Assembly (NCBI RefSeq): GCF_002272015.1
Contig: NZ_NPBY01000031.1
Coordinates: 1-62,065 of the forward strand
DNA: 62,065 nt
Direction of reading: 5' to 3'
Source of the DNA: Paenibacillus campinasensis
Lineage (GTDB): Bacteria > Bacillota > Bacilli > Paenibacillales > Paenibacillaceae
The translations under genes and the position numbers were made by a program. The notes below the pieces were generated by a model, which did no database searches, had not been told where the DNA came from, and worked only from the letters and a program-made list of their open reading frames with translations. Shown in pieces: positions 1-8,750 of this stretch; position 1 is the first letter of the stretch, and each line of letters starts with the position of its first letter.

Positions 1-98
1 CCGTATGCTTATTTGCCCGAGCAGGAGACGTATTGCCGCGTTCCGGATGGATCCGGAACGCGGCAATACGTCTCCTGCTCGGGCAAATAAGCATACGG
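1..98. repeat. Perfect 48-bp fold-back palindrome at window edge
   Basis: Bases 1-48 and 51-98 are exact reverse complements separated by two bases (GG). The inner arm encodes the last authentic-looking residues of SelO, so the outer arm is simply its mirror image. A natural 48-bp perfect hairpin inside the end of a conserved gene is very unlikely. A terminal fold-back (chimeric read or template-switch at a contig end) explains it best. The sequence outside position 50 should not be trusted as genomic. Confidence 0.9.
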
Positions 99-1493
99 CT
101 GCGCCAGTGCGTTTAGGAGCTGCTGCATCACACGGTAATCGCCTTGCTCCACGGCTGCCGAAAGTGCCTCCTCGACCCGGTGATTCCTCGGGATGACGGA
201 CGGATTGTGCTGACGCATCCGCTGATAGGCCGACTCCGCAGACTCCTCCTGCCTGCTTAACCGGGACTGCCACTGGCTGTACCAGTCCTGGAATGCGTCA
301 ATGTCAGCCAGCCCAGTCTTCTCCGGCTCGGCCAGACTTAATGCCCGGAACGTATTGGTGTAGTCAGCACGCTGCTTGTACATCACTTGAAGCAGGCGCT
401 TCACCAGCGCTTCGTCCTCCGGCTCTGCATGGAATAACCCCAGCTTCGCTCTCATGCCGTCCAGCCAGTGGCGATGGAAGCTGTCCACATAATGGCCCAG
501 CGCCTCCTCTGCCATGGCAATCGCCTGCGCCTCGTCCTCGTGCAGCAGCGGCAGCAGCGCCTCGGCCAAGCGGGCCAGATTCCAGCCCCCGATCTCCGGC
601 TGGTTGCCGTACGCATATCTCCCTTGGGTGTCGATTGAGCTGAACACCGTCGCCGGATCGTAGATGTCCATGAAGGCGCAGGGGCCGTAATCAATTGTCT
701 CTCCGCTCAGCGTCATATTATCGGTATTCATAACGCCGTGAATAAACCCGACAAGCTGCCACTTGGCGATCAGGGATGCCTGCCGCTCGCTTACTTCCCG
801 GATCAGCGATACGTAGCGGTTCTCTCCAGGGTCCCGATCCGCATAATGCCGCTGCCACGTATAATCCGCGAGCGCGCGCAAATCTTCCACCGTCCCCCAG
901 CGGGCCGCATATTGAAACGTCCCGACGCGAATATGACTCTCCGCCACGCGGGTCAGAATCGCCCCAGGCAGCTCCGTCTCGCGGAAGACGGGCTCACCGG
1001 TCGTTACCACCGCCAGACTGCGCGTCGTCGGGATGCCAAGCGCGTGCATCGCTTCACTGATAATATATTCGCGCAGCATCGGGCCGAGCGCAGCCCGGCC
1101 ATCCCCTTGGCGGGAGTACGGGGTTCTGCCGGACCCTTTCAGCTGAATATCCACACGCTCGCCCTGCGGAGTCAGCTGCTCGCCGAGCAGCACGGCACGA
1201 CCGTCCCCCAGCTTGGTGAAATAACCGAACTGATGGCCCGCATACGCTTGCGCGAGCGGCTCCGCCCCCTCCGGTATCCGGTTGCCGGCGAACACTTCTA
1301 CACCATCCTTCACTCTCAGCGCCGCAGCATCCAGTCCGAGCGATGCCGCCAGCGAGTCATTCAATACCACCAGCCTCGGCGATGCCACTGGCTCCGGTTC
1401 CTGCCTGCTGAACATCACCTCCGGCAGGCCGGCATAACTGTTATCCAGATTCCATCCTGCACGCTTGTCAGTTCCAACGTCCTTATCCGTCAT
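9..1493 (-). CDS. selO: SelO/YdiU family protein adenylyltransferase (3' end compromised)
   Basis: SelO proteins are pseudokinase-fold enzymes that transfer AMP from ATP to Ser, Thr or Tyr of target proteins; bacterial members are linked to redox stress. The frame encodes 494 residues, close to the family length. Visible family motifs are the nucleotide-binding stretch [19 protein letters not shown] near residue 120 and HGVMNTDNM near residue 254 followed by [10 protein letters not shown], which supply the metal and nucleotide ligands. The ATG has a GGAAAGGAAG ribosome binding site, and a weak -35/-10 pair (TTAGGC/TATAGT, 17 apart) lies at 1555-1583. The final 16 or so residues are read through the terminal palindrome and are probably not real; Firmicute SelO proteins normally end near a conserved Cys-containing tail. 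Treat the gene as truncated near base 50. Confidence 0.9.
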   Translation of the reverse strand: MTDKDVGTDKRAGWNLDNSYAGLPEVMFSRQEPEPVASPRLVVLNDSLAASLGLDAAALRVKDGVEVFAGNRIPEGAEPLAQAYAGHQFGYFTKLGDGRAVLLGEQLTPQGERVDIQLKGSGRTPYSRQGDGRAALGPMLREYIISEAMHALGIPTTRSLAVVTTGEPVFRETELPGAILTRVAESHIRVGTFQYAARWGTVEDLRALADYTWQRHYADRDPGENRYVSLIREVSERQASLIAKWQLVGFIHGVMNTDNMTLSGETIDYGPCAFMDIYDPATVFSSIDTQGRYAYGNQPEIGGWNLARLAEALLPLLHEDEAQAIAMAEEALGHYVDSFHRHWLDGMRAKLGLFHAEPEDEALVKRLLQVMYKQRADYTNTFRALSLAEPEKTGLADIDAFQDWYSQWQSRLSRQEESAESAYQRMRQHNPSVIPRNHRVEEALSAAVEQGDYRVMQQLLNALAQPYAYLPEQETYCRVPDPSGTRQYVSCSGK

Positions 1494-1822
1494 CGAATCT
1501 TCCTTTCCCTAAGGCACGGACAGGCCATGCCTTCCATGTGCTTATGCTTATTCAACTATAACCCTGCTTCGGCCTCTGCCTAACCAGTGACCTTAGGCTT
1601 TTATCTACAATCCGAACTAAAAAGACGATCTCATCTGATCCTTCGTAGGCTTCCACATGACTATAGAGAATATAACATTTACTGGCACGAAAAACATGAA
1701 GAAATGACAAAGAACCCGCGGTTCCCCGCAGGCTCCTCATCATCCGTGTGTTCCCCTTATTACGCACTGCGGCGGCTTCAAGCGTGCTGATGGCGGCTGC
1801 AGTCCCTGACTGGACTGGGTCG
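1494..1822. other. Intergenic region between glxK and selO
   Basis: This 329-base stretch separates the end of glxK from the start of selO, both on the minus strand. It holds the selO ribosome binding site and the weak promoter candidate at 1555-1583. I see no convincing terminator for glxK: the small stem near 1801-1815 has no T-run. Short open frames here lack ribosome binding sites and I do not support them as genes. Confidence 0.5.
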
Positions 1823-2977
1823 TCACTGTATAGCCCGAGTGATACGCAAGCTCATCTTCATGGAGGCAGCAATGTTCCTGGCCGTCCGCTCCATATTCAC
1901 AGCGGCGGATTCAAAAGCCTCGGGCAAAGTAACCACTCCGGGCACGATGCTGAACAGCGCGTCGATGCCGTGATCATGGACGACGGCGCTGTCGTCAGAC
2001 AAGGAGCCGGCGATCCCGATAACTGGCACGTCATACTTCTTCGCGGCCTTGGCAACTCCGATCGGGGTCTTGCCATAGATCGTCTGACGATCGATGCGGC
2101 CTTCCCCGGTGATGACCAGATCCGCATCCCTCACGATGTCCTCAAAGCGTGAAGCATTCAGGACGATATCGATTCCCCGCCGCAGATCCGCATTCAGGAA
2201 AGCGATCAGTCCGGCGCCAAGGCCGCCTGCCGCCCCCGCGCCCTCCTTCTCCCGAAATGTCTTGCCAAGCGCTTGCTCTGCTACATCTGCAAAATGAGAC
2301 AGGTTCCGATCCAGCAGCTGCACCATATCCGGAGTTGCGCCTTTCTGCGGGCCGAACACGGCCGATGCGCCTCGCGGTCCCGTTAACGGATTATCCACAT
2401 CGCAGGCCACCTCGATCCGAACACCCGCCAGTCTGGCATCCAGTCCGGACATATCCACCTCATGCAGGTCGGAAAGCGCGCCGCCTCCGGGGCCAATCTC
2501 TCTTCCCGAGCGATCCAGCAGCCTGCCGCCCAAGGCCTGGACCATCCCCGCCCCGCCATCGTTCGTGGCGCTTCCGCCAATCCCGATGATCATATGCTCC
2601 ACCCCCTCCTCCAGGGCGAACCGAATCAGTTCACCGGTTCCCCGGGTTGAGGTGAGTAGCGGGTTGCGACGCTCGGCAGGCACGAGGTGCAGGCCCGAAG
2701 CTGCGGCCATTTCGATGATCGCGGTCCGGCCATCGCCCGTGATGCCGAAGAAGGCCTGAACCGGCTCGCCGAGCGGGCCTGTAACCACCCGTTCCATGAT
2801 CGTGCCGCCCGTGGCGTCAACAAGGGAACGAACGGTTCCCTCGCCTCCATCAGCCATCGGCATTTTATAATAATCGGCATCAGGAAACACCGATCGAAAC
2901 CCCTTCTCAATCGCCTCCGCCGCCTCCAGCGCGGACAAGCTCTCCTTGAACGAATCCGGAGCAATGACTATCTTCAT
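1823..2977 (-). CDS. glxK: Glycerate 2-kinase (GlxK/GarK family)
   Basis: The enzyme phosphorylates D-glycerate to 2-phosphoglycerate with ATP and so feeds glycerate into lower glycolysis. The protein is 384 residues, the usual family length, and begins with the signature KIVIAPDSFKESLSA. It also carries MADGGEGTV (about residue 45), GIGGSATNDGGAGM (about 130) and VITGEGRIDRQT (about 285), all typical of this kinase family. I place the start at the ATG at 2977 because it has GGGAG nine bases upstream; two upstream in-frame ATGs lie on or before that site. It follows gntP on the same strand with about 57 bases between them, so permease and kinase form a glycerate uptake and activation operon. 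Regulation by the neighbouring CdaR-type protein is likely. Confidence 0.92.
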   Translation of the reverse strand: MKIVIAPDSFKESLSALEAAEAIEKGFRSVFPDADYYKMPMADGGEGTVRSLVDATGGTIMERVVTGPLGEPVQAFFGITGDGRTAIIEMAAASGLHLVPAERRNPLLTSTRGTGELIRFALEEGVEHMIIGIGGSATNDGGAGMVQALGGRLLDRSGREIGPGGGALSDLHEVDMSGLDARLAGVRIEVACDVDNPLTGPRGASAVFGPQKGATPDMVQLLDRNLSHFADVAEQALGKTFREKEGAGAAGGLGAGLIAFLNADLRRGIDIVLNASRFEDIVRDADLVITGEGRIDRQTIYGKTPIGVAKAAKKYDVPVIGIAGSLSDDSAVVHDHGIDALFSIVPGVVTLPEAFESAAVNMERTARNIAASMKMSLRITRAIQ

Positions 2978-3034
2978 CGTTGACATCTCCCTTTTTTGTG
3001 GCATTCTCCTTCATGACCGAACCGCCGATGCGCA

Positions 3035-4303
3035 CTAACCCCAGAGTTTAAAGACACCGAACAGGAGGGTTGAAACCACCGCCAGCGTCAGACCGACAGC
3101 CGACTCGTACGGCACCAGCTTCAGACGCTCCTTGATATTCATGTTCACACTTCCGGCTGTTGCATGGAAGAAGCTGCCGTGCGGCATATGGTCGAGCACC
3201 GTGGCTCCCGCATGAATCATCGCCGCCCCTGCCAGTGCAGATATGCCGAGTCCAAGAATGGTGCTGCTGAACACGCCGCTGGCCACCGCCGTTCCGGCTG
3301 TTGTCGAGGCCGTCGCCGCCGACATGAAGATACCGGAGATCGGTGCCAGCAGATATGCCGGCAGACCGGATGCGCTCAGCGCGTCAATAATGACATCTCT
3401 TAGGGATGAGTTGGCGATAATGCCGGCCAGCGTCCCTGTACCGAGCAGCATGATGGCGACGCCCGACATTTTGCCAAGACCGGAAATTGCGTACTCGTTG
3501 ATCTTCCTTGCCTTCCCCATCGCGATGGCGCCAATCAGTCCGCCAACGGGCAGCGCGATCATCGGGTCAATGTTGATGTTGAACAGCGGCCGCAGTGCCA
3601 GCAGGACTATCGTCACCAGCGGTGCGATCAGGGCCGTCAGGAAAGTCGGCATTCTGCTGTCTCCGGAGGCTTCAATATCCCGGTCCGAAACAGCAGAGCC
3701 CTTGTTCGCCATTCGCTTGGCCAGCATGTACGTCACCGCAATGCCGAACACTGCCGGGATGATCCCTGCAGCCATGATCGATGTCAGCGGGATGCCGAAT
3801 GCATCCGAAGCTGCGATGGCGTTCGGATTCGGCGACATGATGTTGCCGGCTTTACCGCCGCCAATCATCGCCAGCAATATGGCGGTTTTGGACAATTGTG
3901 CGCGGCTCGCAATAGCCAGCGCAATCGGCGATACGGTAATGACCGCAACGTCGACGAACACCCCGACCGTGGTCAGAATCATCGTCGCGACCGCCAGCGC
4001 GAGCAGCGCACGCGATTCCCCCAGCTTCTTGACGATGGTCTCGGCGATGGACGATGCGGCTCCTGACTCGATCAGCACGCCTGCAAGTATGCCCGCCGCC
4101 ATAATCCTCAACACCGCCGGAATAATGCCCTTGGCCCCTTCCACCATCAGATTGACCGTACTGGCAATATCGACACCGCCAATCAGCCCGCCGATTAAGG
4201 CACCGGCGATCATGCCGTAGGCTGGCGGCACTTTTCTCAGAATCAATACAATCGCTATGATTAAGGCACATATAGCTCCCAAAGCGCTTACGGTTACTTC
4301 CAC
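3035..4303 (-). CDS. GntP-family permease, probably for glycerate or a related sugar acid
   Basis: This is a 422-residue integral membrane protein of the gluconate:H+ symporter (GntP) family, whose members take up gluconate, glycerate and other hydroxy acids with protons. Hydrophobic segments run through nearly the whole length, starting with ALGAICALIIAIVLIL, and the Gly/Ala-rich family segment GGGKAGNIMSPNPNAIAAS lies near residue 155. I choose the GTG at 4303 because GGGGAGG is eight bases upstream; the longer frame to 4345 has no such site. The order cdaR, gntP, glxK suggests glycerate as substrate, but that is inferred from the kinase and not readable from the permease itself. A cre-like box and a palindrome lie in its promoter region. 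Confidence 0.9.
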   Translation of the reverse strand: MEVTVSALGAICALIIAIVLILRKVPPAYGMIAGALIGGLIGGVDIASTVNLMVEGAKGIIPAVLRIMAAGILAGVLIESGAASSIAETIVKKLGESRALLALAVATMILTTVGVFVDVAVITVSPIALAIASRAQLSKTAILLAMIGGGKAGNIMSPNPNAIAASDAFGIPLTSIMAAGIIPAVFGIAVTYMLAKRMANKGSAVSDRDIEASGDSRMPTFLTALIAPLVTIVLLALRPLFNINIDPMIALPVGGLIGAIAMGKARKINEYAISGLGKMSGVAIMLLGTGTLAGIIANSSLRDVIIDALSASGLPAYLLAPISGIFMSAATASTTAGTAVASGVFSSTILGLGISALAGAAMIHAGATVLDHMPHGSFFHATAGSVNMNIKERLKLVPYESAVGLTLAVVSTLLFGVFKLWG

Positions 4304-4351
4304 GGCGAATTCCTCCCCGATGTTGACGTTATAGTGAAGCTTCACCTTTAT

Positions 4352-4365
4352 TGTAAGCGTTTACC
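4352..4365. promoter_or_regulatory. Candidate cre (CcpA) box upstream of gntP
   Basis: TGTAAGCGTTTACC matches the Firmicute catabolite-responsive element consensus TGWAANCGNTNWCA at 13 of 14 positions, with only the last base differing. It lies about 50 bases upstream of the gntP start, where CcpA binding would repress transcription. The functional role is inferred. Confidence 0.6.
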
Positions 4366-4420
4366 GAATGCGATTACATTGGCGGACAGGATGAAAAATG
4401 ATGCGTAAAACCCGGCATCT

Positions 4421-4438
4421 ATTGTGCATATGCACAAT
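4421..4438. promoter_or_regulatory. Perfect 18-bp palindrome, candidate CdaR operator
   Basis: ATTGTGCATATGCACAAT is a perfect palindrome in the cdaR-gntP gap, touching the cdaR stop codon. It lies upstream of gntP and the same half-site, ATGCACAAT, recurs upstream of cdaR at 5620-5628. That paired placement is what a local activator's operator would show. Assignment to CdaR is inference. Confidence 0.55.
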
Positions 4439-5562
4439 TAACGAAGGTGATGCCACAGCCGCGCGATGTACAGCTCCATCAATCCCTTCAAGTTCCGGGG
4501 GTCTCTGCCGGTCAGTTCTGTAATTTTGTCGAGCCGGTAGCGCAGTGTGTTTCGGTGAATGAACAATCGCTCCGCGATGCTGTGCAGCTCCCCGCCCTCC
4601 TCGATGAACACCTCCAGCGTATGCGCAAGCTCGCCCTTCTTCTCATGACCCAGCAGTTGCTCGTAGAAGGCAAAAGCCTGCTGATCCTCCTCTTCCCAAG
4701 CGAGTTGGGATAGCATAATCTCCAGCCGGTAGTCCTCGTACCGGTATACCCTCGCTCCGGCCCGGAGCCTGCCTCCAACCTGGATCGCGCTTCTTGCTTG
4801 GTTAAAGGAAGCTTGCAGTCCCTTCGGTCGTTCAGCCAGACTGCCGCATCCGATCAGAACGCTGCCGCCCGCCACCTGCAGGAGCCGTTTCAGAAACAGT
4901 GTCAGCTCCGTATTTTGCGCTTGGGGCGCCTCAGGCACCGATTTAAGAATGACGATTTCATGATTGAAGGTGACACCGATCAGATCCGACCTGCCAACTT
5001 CATACTGAACGGCCCGAACCCGCTTCTGCACTGCTGCTTCCGTACTATCAGGCCCATCGAGCACAATGACCATCCGCGGCTGCCTGAGCGCAATCCCTAC
5101 CGCTCTCGCCCGCTCAATGACACTCTCTTCATCCACGTTCTCTTCCGAGATCAGCTGGTTGACAATGTCATTCTGAATCCGCTGTTTCCACTGAACATTC
5201 TCAAGCAGGAACGACTGCTCCAGTACAAGCTCGGCTGCCATTCTGACCAGCTCAGCATAGTTGCGAATGTCCTCGGGCTCTCCTGTAATTCCTACAACGC
5301 CGACAGTCTGGCCGTTAAAACTGATAGGCAGATTGATGCCCGGTCTTGAAGATTTCAGCTCCGCCGCCCTTAACTGGTCGATCTCGACACGCTCTCCTGT
5401 CCTGAGCACCAGCAGCGCGCCATCGTGAAGCTGACCGATTCGCTCCGGATCCCCCGAACCGATGATGACGCCGCTCTCATTCATGACATTAATATTGCGG
5501 TTTAGAATGCTCATCGTGCGCTCCACGATTTCCTGTGCCAGCTCCCGGGTTAGAAATTGCAT
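4438..5562 (-). CDS. CdaR/PucR-type sugar-diacid regulator
   Basis: This 374-residue protein has the layout of CdaR (SdaR) regulators: an N-terminal putative sugar-diacid recognition domain (about residues 1-130, beginning MQFLTRELAQEIVERTM), a central degenerate GGDEF-like domain, and a C-terminal PucR-type helix-turn-helix (about 318-345, with HRNTLRYRLDKI). CdaR proteins activate uptake and catabolism of glucarate, galactarate and glycerate in response to the acid. Here the gene precedes gntP and glxK on the same strand, which fits control of glycerate use. A palindrome with shared half-sites lies both downstream (before gntP) and upstream of it, suggesting it controls the pair and perhaps itself. 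Confidence 0.88.
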   Translation of the reverse strand: MQFLTRELAQEIVERTMSILNRNINVMNESGVIIGSGDPERIGQLHDGALLVLRTGERVEIDQLRAAELKSSRPGINLPISFNGQTVGVVGITGEPEDIRNYAELVRMAAELVLEQSFLLENVQWKQRIQNDIVNQLISEENVDEESVIERARAVGIALRQPRMVIVLDGPDSTEAAVQKRVRAVQYEVGRSDLIGVTFNHEIVILKSVPEAPQAQNTELTLFLKRLLQVAGGSVLIGCGSLAERPKGLQASFNQARSAIQVGGRLRAGARVYRYEDYRLEIMLSQLAWEEEDQQAFAFYEQLLGHEKKGELAHTLEVFIEEGGELHSIAERLFIHRNTLRYRLDKITELTGRDPRNLKGLMELYIARLWHHLR

Positions 5563-5610
5563 GACTCGTATAACCTGCCCTTCTCCTTACCGTGTTGTAT
5601 CCACTGTATC

Positions 5611-5628
5611 ATAGTGAGAATGCACAAT
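5611..5628. promoter_or_regulatory. Degenerate copy of the gntP-upstream palindrome before cdaR
   Basis: The right half ATGCACAAT is identical to the half-site at 4430-4438, while the left half (ATAGTGAGA) agrees at five of nine positions. The site is about 50 bases upstream of the cdaR start, consistent with autoregulation. This is a candidate only. Confidence 0.4.
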
Positions 5629-5641
5629 GAAATGTGGATGG

Positions 5642-5655
5642 ATGACACCTGTCAT
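5642..5655. promoter_or_regulatory. Palindrome ATGACA-CC-TGTCAT, candidate response-regulator site
   Basis: Perfect six-base arms flank a two-base centre, about 90 bases upstream of the DUF418 gene that starts the operon with the DesK/DesR-like pair. NarL-type response regulators commonly bind such short inverted repeats. Assignment to the DesR-like regulator rests only on position. Confidence 0.4.
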
Positions 5656-5745
5656 ATCAATCTCTTTACAGCTGTGAATGTTCCACTGCTTCCTGTCTCG
5701 CTACACTAGAATGGCATCCTATCCTAATGTATAGAAAGAGTGAGA

Positions 5746-6885
5746 ATGATGGAAACACAACCTCAACGGATTCGCCTCCTGGACATTCTTCGAGGATTCG
5801 CAATTCTCGGCACGCTGGGAACCAACATATGGATATTCGCCCATCTCGGGGACTTGTCTTTCATTACAACCTTCAATCAGAGCGGGTGGTGGGAAAGCAA
5901 CGATCTTCTCCGCATGATCGTGCTGTTTCTGGTGAACGGCAAGCTGCTTGGGCTGCTGACCATCATGTTCGGCGTCGGGATGGAATTGAAGTACCGTCAG
6001 GCTATGCGGCGGGGCAAGCCCTGGCCTGGCGTGTACATCTGGGTAGTCCTGTTTCTGTTCATGGAAGGCCTGCTGCATTTCATCTTCGTGATGGAGTACG
6101 ATATTCTGATGAGTTATGCCGTTACGGCGCTCATATCGGCCTTCATCGTGAAAGGCGGCGAACGCTGGATCAAGCGGACGATGGCCCTGATCGGGAGCCT
6201 CCATGCCGCCTTCATGCTGGCGGTTCTTGCGCTCCTCCTCGCTGCAGGTGGCAACATATCGTTTGGCAGCGATTCCGGAGTGGTCGCCCTCTATCAGAGC
6301 GGAACTTGGCTGGAACAGGTACAATACCGCCTATCCCATTTCCTGGTGCTGCGACTGGAAGCTATTTTCACGATTCCGATGAATATATTTCTATTTCTGC
6401 TGGGTGTTCGGCTCATGCGCGCAGGTGCGTTCGCACCGGACGAGAAGGGAAAGAAGATTCGCGCCAGACTGCTCGCCATCGGGCTCTATCTGGGCCTTCC
6501 GTTAAACCTTCTTATATTTGTTCCCGGCGGCGCCTTCGACCTGACCGTGCGCTATCTCTTCGCTCCGCTGCTGTCGCTCGGCTATATAGCCCTCATCGGA
6601 AAAATGATACAATATACTAAATGGAACGGACTGTGGCACTTGCTTGAGAACGCCGGCAAAATGTCGCTCAGCTGTTATGTCATGCAGAATATCATCGCTT
6701 CCTGCATCTTCTATGGCTGGGGGCTCGGACTGGGAGGAAGGCTCGACTCATGGGCCATCCTATTCATATGGCTTGCCCTATCCGCCCTACAGTTAACGTT
6801 CGCTTCGCTGTGGCTGCGCTATTGTAAGCTCGGTCCGATGGAGGCTGTACGGAGGCGTCTACTCAGCGGGATCACTTCAAGATAA
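5746..6885 (+). CDS. DUF418 (YeiB-type) multipass membrane protein
   Basis: The roughly 380-residue protein opens with the family hallmark RIRLLDILRGFAILGTLGTN and continues with about ten hydrophobic segments, ending in the DUF418 domain (about residues 220-375). DUF418 proteins are found in many bacteria and their biochemical role is not established; some are near transport or envelope functions. I take the ATG at 5746 as start, six bases after GAAAGAG; the ATG at 5749 is an equal alternative and a GTG at 5740 overlaps that site. The histidine kinase follows after 26 bases, so this gene is probably the first of a three-gene operon and may be an accessory or target of the signalling pair. 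Confidence 0.85.
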   Translation: MMETQPQRIRLLDILRGFAILGTLGTNIWIFAHLGDLSFITTFNQSGWWESNDLLRMIVLFLVNGKLLGLLTIMFGVGMELKYRQAMRRGKPWPGVYIWVVLFLFMEGLLHFIFVMEYDILMSYAVTALISAFIVKGGERWIKRTMALIGSLHAAFMLAVLALLLAAGGNISFGSDSGVVALYQSGTWLEQVQYRLSHFLVLRLEAIFTIPMNIFLFLLGVRLMRAGAFAPDEKGKKIRARLLAIGLYLGLPLNLLIFVPGGAFDLTVRYLFAPLLSLGYIALIGKMIQYTKWNGLWHLLENAGKMSLSCYVMQNIIASCIFYGWGLGLGGRLDSWAILFIWLALSALQLTFASLWLRYCKLGPMEAVRRRLLSGITSR

Positions 6886-6911
6886 ACGGATGGGAGAAGC
6901 GGAGGGGTTGG

Positions 6912-8033
6912 ATGATCAGTAAAATATACCCGCGGGATCAGATCAAGCAATATCTGCTCATTGATGTCATCGCACTCGTGTTTTTGTTATATATGGTGCT
7001 GACCGCCCCTTCGGCGCTTGGCCTGTGGGCGAAGCTGGGGCTGCTGACAGCCTACCTCATCGCCTTCTATGTCGCGCTGTGGCGGCGGGATTTCTATCTG
7101 CTGGTGGCCGTGCTTGCCGGCGTTGCAATACTGACACTGCTCGGTGTGCATCTTAGTGCAAGCATGCTGGTGTTTGGATTTGTGTTCGCAGACCTGCTGG
7201 GAAGAGCGAGGTCGAAGTGGCATATTACGATCGGAATTGCAGCCATTGGTCTCATGACATTTATCGTCTCGCGGCTCGAGGCGGATGATCCTTTTGTACA
7301 GAGCATTACCTTTCTACCTGTCATGATTGTGCAGATGATCCTGCCTGTCGTCATCCATATCATAGAGCGTACCAAAAGCCTCCAGGGCAAGCTGGATGCA
7401 GCCAACCAGCAGCTGGAGCATTATATCCAGCAGGAGGAGCGGCAGCGAATTGCAAGAGATCTGCATGATACGCTGGGACAGACCCTGGCCATGATCAAGC
7501 TGAAGAGCGAGCTGGCTGCCCGCTGGATCGATCGGGACTCCTCCAAAGCCAAGGCGGAGCTGATGGACATTCTGACCTCATCAAGAACCGCACTGAAGCA
7601 GGTGAGAGAGCTCGTGTCCGACATGAAGTTCATCTCCCTGACTCAGGAAATCGAGCGCTCCCGGGAGCTGCTGAGAACCGCAGGCATCCAGCTGGAGGCT
7701 GCGGGGCACAGCACGCTGCCGCTGCTCTCCAGCGTCGAGGAGACGATGCTTGCGCTCTGCGTCCGTGAGGCGACAACGAACATTATCAAGCATAGCCAGG
7801 CCAAGCATTGCTTCATCCGAATTGATACCGCCGGCGATCATGTTCATGTCACGATTGCTGATGACGGTGTAGGGCTTGGCGGAAGAAATAGCGGAAATGG
7901 AATTTCGTCCATGATGGAGCGAATGAAGTCGCTTCAGGGAAGCCTGACCGTGGACGATGCTGAGGGCGGGGGGACCGTGGTGTCGTTGCTGCTTCCGTTC
8001 CGCCAGCAAGAGAAGGAGGAGAAGCCATCATGA
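6912..8033 (+). CDS. DesK-like sensor histidine kinase (HisKA_3)
   Basis: This 373-residue kinase has five or so N-terminal membrane segments (residues 15-155), a coiled-coil linker (about 155-180) and a HisKA_3 dimerisation domain with the motif ERQRIARDLHDTLGQ, followed by an HATPase domain with DDGVGLGG. The phospho-acceptor His falls at residue 185, close to His188 of the 370-residue B. subtilis thermosensor DesK. DesK senses membrane fluidity through its membrane segments. Here no fatty-acid desaturase gene is adjacent, and a DUF418 gene takes that place, so the signal may differ. The stop overlaps the regulator start by four bases (ATGA), indicating translational coupling. Confidence 0.88.
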   Translation: MISKIYPRDQIKQYLLIDVIALVFLLYMVLTAPSALGLWAKLGLLTAYLIAFYVALWRRDFYLLVAVLAGVAILTLLGVHLSASMLVFGFVFADLLGRARSKWHITIGIAAIGLMTFIVSRLEADDPFVQSITFLPVMIVQMILPVVIHIIERTKSLQGKLDAANQQLEHYIQQEERQRIARDLHDTLGQTLAMIKLKSELAARWIDRDSSKAKAELMDILTSSRTALKQVRELVSDMKFISLTQEIERSRELLRTAGIQLEAAGHSTLPLLSSVEETMLALCVREATTNIIKHSQAKHCFIRIDTAGDHVHVTIADDGVGLGGRNSGNGISSMMERMKSLQGSLTVDDAEGGGTVVSLLLPFRQQEKEEKPS

Positions 8034-8635
8034 TTCGAGTGGTGATTGCCGAGGATCAGCAACTGCTCCGAGGAGCGCTCACCTCGCTGCTTCGATTTGA
8101 AGAAGATATCGAGGTTGCTGCCGAGGTGCCGGACGGAAATGAGGCCTGGGAAGCGATCCAGCGCCATCAGCCTGATGTATGCGTGCTCGACATTGAGATG
8201 CCAGGCATCAGCGGACTGGAGCTGGCAGAGCGTATCCGGGCAGCCGATTTGCCCTGCAAGGTCATGATTGTAACCACATTCGCCCGCCCCGGCTACCTGC
8301 AAAAAGCGATGGACGCCCGGGTCGAAGGCTATCTGCTCAAGGATGAGCCGATTGATTACCTGATTGAAGCCATCCGCCGGGTAGTCGCCGGCGAGCGCGT
8401 GATCAGCACGGATCTCGCAGCTGCGCTCTTCATGAGAGAAGAGAATCCGCTGAGCCACCGGGAGGTGGAAATGCTCCGCCTGACCAAGAAAGGCATGACC
8501 ACCAGCGAAATTAGCAAAGCCCTGTATCTTACCAAGGGCACCGTCAGAAACTATCTATCCTCAGCCATTCAGAAGCTGGAAGCCGACTCGCGACAGCAGG
8601 CGGTTCAGATTGCGGAGGAGAAGGGCTGGATTTAA
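8030..8635 (+). CDS. DesR-like NarL/LuxR-family response regulator
   Basis: The 201-residue protein has an N-terminal receiver domain with the phospho-acceptor at Asp54 (VCVLDIEMPG), the same position as in B. subtilis DesR, and a C-terminal LuxR-type helix-turn-helix (about residues 135-190; TSEISKALYLTKGTVRNYLS). The segment TTFARPGYLQKAM and the length closely resemble DesR. It is the cognate partner of the kinase just upstream. In B. subtilis DesR activates the desaturase gene des; no des is present in this window, so the targets are unknown, though a palindrome before the DUF418 gene is a candidate. Confidence 0.9.
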   Translation: MIRVVIAEDQQLLRGALTSLLRFEEDIEVAAEVPDGNEAWEAIQRHQPDVCVLDIEMPGISGLELAERIRAADLPCKVMIVTTFARPGYLQKAMDARVEGYLLKDEPIDYLIEAIRRVVAGERVISTDLAAALFMREENPLSHREVEMLRLTKKGMTTSEISKALYLTKGTVRNYLSSAIQKLEADSRQQAVQIAEEKGWI

Positions 8636-8682
8636 CAGAAATCGAGGAGCAGCTGGTTCTTATGATATTAGAAAGTAGAAGA

Positions 8683-8700
8683 GCCGCCCTCGCGGGCGGC
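8683..8700. terminator. Hairpin between convergent desR-like and stress-protein genes
   Basis: GCCGCCC-TCGC-GGGCGGC is a seven-base-pair GC stem with a four-base loop, 47 bases after the response regulator stop. No T-run follows on the plus strand; the minus side is mildly T-rich. It may serve as a bidirectional terminator. Confidence 0.5.
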
Positions 8701-8750
8701 CCTGTGATACACCGCGATCGCGGCAAGAAGGAAAAAATGTGATCCTCCGG

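Noticed and set aside
3243..4220. Long plus-strand open frame (325 codons) opposite gntP
   Set aside because: It is the antisense shadow of the hydrophobic gntP gene; it has no ribosome binding site and no family features.
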